This document shows positions 33,263-38,967 of a stretch of 38,967 bases of DNA, piece by piece; within the stretch, counting starts at the first letter, position 1; every line of letters begins with the position of its first letter. Made by a program: the position numbers and the translations under genes. The stretch is taken from the NCBI GenBank assembly GCA_027485995.1, contig JAIXPW010000195.1, positions 1 to 38,967 of the forward strand, in the 5' to 3' direction. Origin of the DNA: Verrucomicrobiaceae bacterium. Lineage in GTDB: Bacteria; Verrucomicrobiota; Verrucomicrobiia; Verrucomicrobiales; Akkermansiaceae. Under the pieces are notes generated by a model, which saw nothing but the letters and a program-made list of their open reading frames with translations, had not been told where the DNA came from and ran no database searches.

Positions 33263-34038
33263 TGATGAAAGTGTTCCCCTACATCGCCCTTTCCGTCCTG
33301 CTTCTTCCGGGTTTGCAGGCCGATCAGGTCGCGCCATCGGCAGACCCGCCGCTGGTCCAGCCGAAGAAGCTGGTGGAGGGACCTCCCTGGCTCGGTTGCC
33401 GGGTCGCAAAGCCCGATGAGGCCACCCGCGCCCACCTTCCGGAATTGCCGGCGGGCATTGGATTCGTCATCCAGACCGTCGATGCCAAAGGCCCGGCGGA
33501 ATCCTGTGGCCTGCAGCCGCTGGATGTGGTCTGGAAATTCGGTGACCAACTCCTCGTCAACGAGGCCCAGCTCGCCACCCTGCTCCGACTGAAAAAGCCC
33601 GGAGAGGTGGTGAAACTCGCTGTGTTTCGCAGTGGACGTGCCATGGAGGTCGCGATGACCCTCGGTTCGGCCCCTCTGAACCGTCCACTCAGCCTGGGGC
33701 CGGAACTCAGCGGTGCCCTGATTCCGGGAGAAGGACCTCGTTGGTACTCGGCCAACCCCGAGAACCGGACGGCCAGCCTCGTCACCGATGCCGGGAAGGT
33801 CCTGCTGAAGCGCAATCCCGATGGAGACGGATACGAACTGGAAATCCGCGACGCGGCGGAGGCCCTGGTTTTCAATGGCAACCTGCCCGCGAACGGAGAC
33901 ACCGCCGCCGTTCCCGAGGCCTGGCGAAGAAAAGTATGCGTCGTCCGCAAGCAGCTCGACAACGTCCTCGAAGGAAAGATCGAAAGCGTCCGCCCACCCC
34001 GGCCGCGCGTTGTGCCGGTTCCTTCAGGAGTCCGTTGA
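33262..34038 (+). CDS. Secreted PDZ-domain protein
   Basis: A 258-residue protein with a signal peptide (MMKVFPYIALSVLLLPGLQAD). A PDZ domain spans about 40-135: WLGCRVAKPDEATRAHL, GIGFVIQTVDAKGPAESCGLQPLDVVWKFGDQLLVNEAQLATLLRLKKPGEVVKLAVFRSGR. No protease domain is present. The C-terminal part (150-258) is of unknown type, ending in a Pro/Arg-rich tail. Its ATG overlaps the preceding stop (TGATG, 33260-33264). With the sigma and anti-sigma-like genes it could form a periplasmic stress-sensing unit, where PDZ proteins often regulate anti-sigma cleavage; that link is inference. Confidence 0.82.
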   Translation: MMKVFPYIALSVLLLPGLQADQVAPSADPPLVQPKKLVEGPPWLGCRVAKPDEATRAHLPELPAGIGFVIQTVDAKGPAESCGLQPLDVVWKFGDQLLVNEAQLATLLRLKKPGEVVKLAVFRSGRAMEVAMTLGSAPLNRPLSLGPELSGALIPGEGPRWYSANPENRTASLVTDAGKVLLKRNPDGDGYELEIRDAAEALVFNGNLPANGDTAAVPEAWRRKVCVVRKQLDNVLEGKIESVRPPRPRVVPVPSGVR

Positions 34039-34130
34039 TTTGGGGCGGAATTGCCGCTGATTCGGGAGCAAAAGGCATTTAACCTTGGAATGCCTTGCGT
34101 TTTGTCCGGCTGCTTCCCATCTTTTGCGTC

Positions 34131-35969
34131 ATGCATTCTGATGTGGCACGTTTGGTTGAAGCTGGACGCATTCCCAAGCCGGTAGGTGAGCGATTGACCC
34201 AACTTTCTCCCGGGAGTTTCTGTCTTCACAAATCCTGGGGCGCTGGTAAGGTGATCGACTGGGATCTTCCCAGCAAAAAGGTTACCATCGATTTCGAGCG
34301 GTCCGCCGCCCAGACGATGGAACTGCAATTCGCGATTCAAAAGACCGAGTGGATCCCGGCGGATGATTTCCGCGCGAAGAAGGTGGAGCAGCTCGAAGAA
34401 CTCCGCGCACTTGCGAAAAAGGACCCGGTCGAACTGGTCGTTCACCTTCTTGAAAGCCACGGAGGCTCGATGACCGGTGACGCCCTTGAAAAGGAACTTT
34501 CCGGCGCGGTGATCTCCGCTGACGATTTCCGCAAGTGGTGGGACAATGCCAAAAAGGCCCTGCGCGAAAGCCGCCGGGTGGTCGTCCCGCAGAAGCGGAC
34601 CGAAGCCCTGATGCTCCGTGATGGCGACCGTACCCCCGCCCAGGCGATGGTGGCCGATTTCGAGGCCGCCCGCGACCTGAAGGGCATGATCAAGGCGCTC
34701 GAGTCCATCGCCGCCGACATCCGCGCGTTTGACGCCGACCTTGACGCCCTCAAGAAGCTCGTCAGCGACATCGACGAAGGCGTCCGCAAGTCCGCCCGCG
34801 TCCAGCTCGGTCAGTCGCTTCAGCTCCTCGCCGCTCGCGACGAGGTGATTGGCAACTGCAAGGCCCTCGAGCTTGATCCCACTGCGGTGCGGATCTCCGA
34901 CATGCTCCAGACCGTGGAGGCCCAGCGCCTCGCGGATGAAATCGGCCAGCTTCCCTCGATCCGCCAGCGCACCATCTACGAAGCCTTTCCTGCCGCCTTT
35001 GGAGATGGGTGGCTGGAGCGAATCGTCCAGGTCTTCGACCGCGTCGGGGCCCGTGGCGTGACGGAAATCGCCCGCCTCCTCGTCGAGCGCAACGAGATCC
35101 CCGCCCTTTCCATCCACCTCCGTTCGGCGATCGCCCGCCGTGCACTTGGGCCGGACGCGCTGATCTGGATCTGCCGCGAGCGTTCGAATGCCTCGCAGGA
35201 TGTCTTCAGCCCGGAAGTCGGTGCCTCGATCCTCAATCTCCTCGAGAACGACCACCTCGCCGACGGTCCCCGCAAAACCTCTCGCCTCCAGACCCTCCTC
35301 ACCGAGGACAAGAAGCTGCTCAGCGACTTGGTCAGCATCATGGACGTCAACGAGGCCCGCAACTTCGCCCGCCGCATGCTGGAGTGTGCGGTCTTCGGCG
35401 AGCTTGAGAAAAAGTCACTGATGGCACGTGTCATCAAGGCGAAGCCAGAGACCGGCGAACTCGTTTCCGGCGAGTCCTCGAAGCGTGAGGAGGAGCTCCT
35501 CGTTTCCTGGGACAGCTTGGAACGGAAGAAGGCTGAACTCGACGACATCATCCGCAACCGCATCCCTCAAAACACCCGTGACATCTCGGTGGCGCGCGAA
35601 TCCGGCGACCTTAGCGAGAACTTCGAATACAAGTCCGCCAAGGACCACCAGAAGTATCTCAACAACCGCAAGACCGAGCTGCAGAAGGAAGTGAACCGTG
35701 CCCGAGGCACCGACTTCAAGGGCGCGGATGCCTCCTTCGCCAACATCGGCACGATCCTCACCGTCGCAAATGCCGAGGGCAAGGAATCGACCTACTACCT
35801 CCTCGGTGCCTGGGATTCGGATCCGGAAAAAGGCCACCTTTCCTACCTCTCCGAGCTCGGAGCAGCCTTCCTCGGCCGCAAGGTCGGTGAAACCGTCGAG
35901 GCCCATGACCCCGCCACCGACGGTCGCCAGACTCTGACGCTTCTCGCGATCAAACCCTACAACCCCTGA
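34131..35969 (+). CDS. Large Gre-family transcription factor with long N-terminal extension
   Basis: A 612-residue protein; E. coli GreA has about 158. The C-terminal 150 residues are a Gre factor: a coiled-coil hairpin with the acidic tip RESGDLSENFEYKSAKDHQKYL (about 488-509) that reaches into RNA polymerase, then the FKBP-like C-terminal domain (IGTILTVANAEGKESTYYLLGAWDSDP ... LLAIKPYN). The N-terminal 450 residues are mostly helical, starting with a beta-strand region (GSFCLHKSWGAGKVIDWDLPSKKVTIDF) similar to CarD-like/Tudor folds, then repeated helical segments. I start at ATG 34131; an open frame from 34095 adds 12 poor residues. GreA-type proteins rescue backtracked RNA polymerase; the role of the extension is unknown. 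Confidence 0.87.
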   Translation: MHSDVARLVEAGRIPKPVGERLTQLSPGSFCLHKSWGAGKVIDWDLPSKKVTIDFERSAAQTMELQFAIQKTEWIPADDFRAKKVEQLEELRALAKKDPVELVVHLLESHGGSMTGDALEKELSGAVISADDFRKWWDNAKKALRESRRVVVPQKRTEALMLRDGDRTPAQAMVADFEAARDLKGMIKALESIAADIRAFDADLDALKKLVSDIDEGVRKSARVQLGQSLQLLAARDEVIGNCKALELDPTAVRISDMLQTVEAQRLADEIGQLPSIRQRTIYEAFPAAFGDGWLERIVQVFDRVGARGVTEIARLLVERNEIPALSIHLRSAIARRALGPDALIWICRERSNASQDVFSPEVGASILNLLENDHLADGPRKTSRLQTLLTEDKKLLSDLVSIMDVNEARNFARRMLECAVFGELEKKSLMARVIKAKPETGELVSGESSKREEELLVSWDSLERKKAELDDIIRNRIPQNTRDISVARESGDLSENFEYKSAKDHQKYLNNRKTELQKEVNRARGTDFKGADASFANIGTILTVANAEGKESTYYLLGAWDSDPEKGHLSYLSELGAAFLGRKVGETVEAHDPATDGRQTLTLLAIKPYNP

Positions 35970-35972
35970 TGG

Positions 35973-37433
<1,461 letters not shown>

Positions 37434-37460
37434 TCCCTTCGGTCATCAGACTTCTCCAAA

Positions 37461-37495
37461 GGCCGCAGCGGATCGATTCGCTGCGGCCTTCTTTT
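37461..37495 (+). terminator. Rho-independent terminator after eno
   Basis: GGCCGCAGCG pairs perfectly with CGCTGCGGCC around GATCGATT (37461-37488), then TTCTTTT. Lies 27 bases after the eno stop. Confidence 0.93.
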
Positions 37496-37511
37496 GGACT
37501 TTCCAGAACGG

Positions 37512-38863
37512 CGTCCAAAGTTGAGGTCTAACATCTCGCGTAGATCAGGCGCAAGCGGGCACAGGCGTCGTCCCACGGGCACGGGACCAGCAGCTGGGCG
37601 CGCAACCACCGGATGAACTTCACGCCGCGCTGGGTGAAGCGCTGGAGCCATTCACGGAGACAGTCCGCCCAACGGGATGGCGACGGGGCGGCCCCATCGC
37701 CGGCGGGTAGGCAGCCCGGCCTTTCGGCCCGTCGCTTGATCTCGGCGGCGTTGCCGATCCCCTCCCTTGCAAGCCGGTCTTCCAGCAGGCGCATCAGATT
37801 GTGGGCCGCACATATAAACTGGGCCTGCATTTCCTTGGCCGTCGCACTTTTCGCCCAGGCTTTGGTCTGGTGGAGCTTGTTTTTGAGTTCGTCGAAGACC
37901 TTCTCGATGTCCCAGCGCATCCGGTAGAGCAGGGCGATGACGCCGGGCCGCAGGGTGATCTCGTTTGTGAGGAACTCGTAGGTCTTGCCGCTGTCGGGAT
38001 CGGCGTAGGTGACGCGGCGCAGCATGACTCCGTTGGTGGCGGTGCCGATTTGTTCGTCGCGCTCCACCCCGCGGTTGACCGGATCGGCGCGATCCCAGCC
38101 GAGGTCGCCGCAGCGGATGACCGAGAGGTTCTCCTTGGTGCGGCTGATGAAGTAGATGCCGTGTCCGTGTTTGAGGTCGTGCCAGAGCCTGAAGTCGATC
38201 CCCGCCGGATCCCAGACGAGGATGGTCTTCTTCCCGATGGGGATCCCTTCGCGGATACCTGCCGCGCCGGAGCGCTTCATGGCGCGCATGTCGTGTTCCT
38301 TGCGGCGGTTGACCTGGTCGCAAAGGGCGAGATGGCGCAGCGTGTGGCGGCGCAGGTCGAGCAGGTAGAAGTGGCCGACGGGGTAGTAGGTCTCCTCGCC
38401 CTTGTTGGAGCGTTTGAGCGGGTCGTGGCTGGCATGTTCGATCCAGTGTCCGTCGCCGGCGAGGACTTCGAAGTTGGCGAGGTCGCGGATGCCGTCGAGG
38501 GGATCGGGCAGCAGGGAGCCCGCGTGTTGGAAGAGTCGCGCGGAGGCGTCGCGGCAAAGGCGCAGGCGGCGCTTGCTTTTGAGGGACTCGAAGAAGTGCT
38601 GGCAGGTCGGGATCTCGCGGCCCAGGCCGAGGGCTTGTTGGAGAAAGGAGCGTCCGCTGGGATGGTCGCCGAGAACGCGGGTGATGCCGAGTTCCAGCCA
38701 GCGTCCGTCGGGGATCGCGGGACAATGCCGGCGATGCGGGGAGGCTTCAAGATGCGGGAAAAGAGGCTTGAAGAACTCTTCGGAAACCGTTGGAATGCAA
38801 TGGGATGTATTGGCCACGAAAATTTTTGGGCCAAGGGGTGAGAAGTCAACCCCCAATCGGACG
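37512..38863 (-). mobile_element. IS4-family insertion sequence (ends tentative)
   Basis: Holds the transposase gene at 37528-38856. Candidate ends: CGTCCAAAGTTGAGGTC at the left and, read on the other strand, CGTCCGATTGGGGGTTG at the right; only about half of 25 positions agree beyond the shared CGTCC, so the ends are a guess. No matching target duplication was found. Bases 38864-38967 hold nothing I recognise. Confidence 0.4.
37528..38856 (-). CDS. IS4-family DDE transposase
   Basis: Up to 442 residues from TTG 38856; GTG 38817 would give 429. The DDE triad is visible: Asp135 in VLAGDGHWIEH, Asp216 in ILVWDPAG, Glu318 in YRMRWDIEKVFDELKNKL. The last also satisfies the IS4 signature Y-(2)-R-(3)-E-(6)-K (Y311, R314, E318, K325). 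The N-terminal region (HRRHCPAIPDGRWLELGITRVLGDHPSGRSFLQQ) is a helical DNA-binding part. The frame is intact from start to stop, so the enzyme may be active. It sits just past the eno terminator and is read towards it. Confidence 0.9.
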   Translation of the reverse strand: MGVDFSPLGPKIFVANTSHCIPTVSEEFFKPLFPHLEASPHRRHCPAIPDGRWLELGITRVLGDHPSGRSFLQQALGLGREIPTCQHFFESLKSKRRLRLCRDASARLFQHAGSLLPDPLDGIRDLANFEVLAGDGHWIEHASHDPLKRSNKGEETYYPVGHFYLLDLRRHTLRHLALCDQVNRRKEHDMRAMKRSGAAGIREGIPIGKKTILVWDPAGIDFRLWHDLKHGHGIYFISRTKENLSVIRCGDLGWDRADPVNRGVERDEQIGTATNGVMLRRVTYADPDSGKTYEFLTNEITLRPGVIALLYRMRWDIEKVFDELKNKLHQTKAWAKSATAKEMQAQFICAAHNLMRLLEDRLAREGIGNAAEIKRRAERPGCLPAGDGAAPSPSRWADCLREWLQRFTQRGVKFIRWLRAQLLVPCPWDDACARLRLIYARC

Positions 38864-38967
38864 AAAAGGCCGCTTCACGGGATCGGCATGAGGCAGGAGG
38901 GTGATTCCGATCCAGCCGGTAGCGGCTTGGCCACGGTCGCGTCAGGCCTGTCAGGCGGCGGCTGGAG

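Overview
The window looks like chromosomal DNA from a member of the Verrucomicrobiota, probably near Luteolibacter/Haloferula; this is inferred from gene style, not from a marker gene. The signs are GC-rich genes, secreted glycan-active enzymes, an ECF sigma factor paired with a FecR/LamG-type membrane protein, a Gre-domain protein with a very long N-terminal part, and intergenic spaces full of imperfect inverted repeats. Most genes have no Shine-Dalgarno sequence.

Layout. 1-867: 3' part of a TrkA-type potassium channel gene. 874-2160 (minus): GH71/99-like hydrolase. 2.3-3.5 kb: an H-type lectin gene with a damaged tandem duplicate, each followed by a copy of the same inverted repeat. 3.7-4.7 kb: a TrmN6-like methyltransferase. 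4.8-13.3 kb (minus): a tightly packed, probably co-transcribed glycan locus. In transcription order it holds a GH9-like enzyme with a discoidin domain, a GH95 fucosidase, a GH29 fucosidase, a GH43-like beta-propeller enzyme and a two-domain esterase. It diverges from an ECF sigma factor and its FecR/LamG partner (13.4-15.6 kb). 15.6-21.4 kb: a small membrane protein, a GNAT acetyltransferase, purC, a polysaccharide deacetylase, ffh and an AI-2E family permease, then tRNA-Leu(UAA).

21.98-26.69 kb is the most notable region: an integron-type gene-cassette array with no integrase in the window. Nine small genes, all on the plus strand and of lower GC than their surroundings, alternate with nine attC-like sites (mostly about 90-97 bp) that have paired AAC/GTT core boxes and imperfect inner stems. 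The array is headed by a perfect short palindrome resembling an integron attI core. The cassettes encode a Cys-rich protein, a SUKH (SMI1/KNR4) protein, several small secreted or membrane proteins and unknowns. The last sites have decayed core boxes, so the array may be an old integrase-less cluster (CALIN).

26.7-37.5 kb: an SbmA/YddA-like ABC exporter whose nucleotide-binding domain has lost nearly all ATPase residues; a large discoidin-containing six-hairpin glycosidase overlapping it tail to tail; a membrane protein; a second ECF sigma module (sigma, membrane anti-sigma-like protein, PDZ protein) with overlapping genes; the Gre-domain protein; and eno followed by a clear terminator. 37.5-38.9 kb: an IS4-family transposase. 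No rRNA and no CRISPR were seen.
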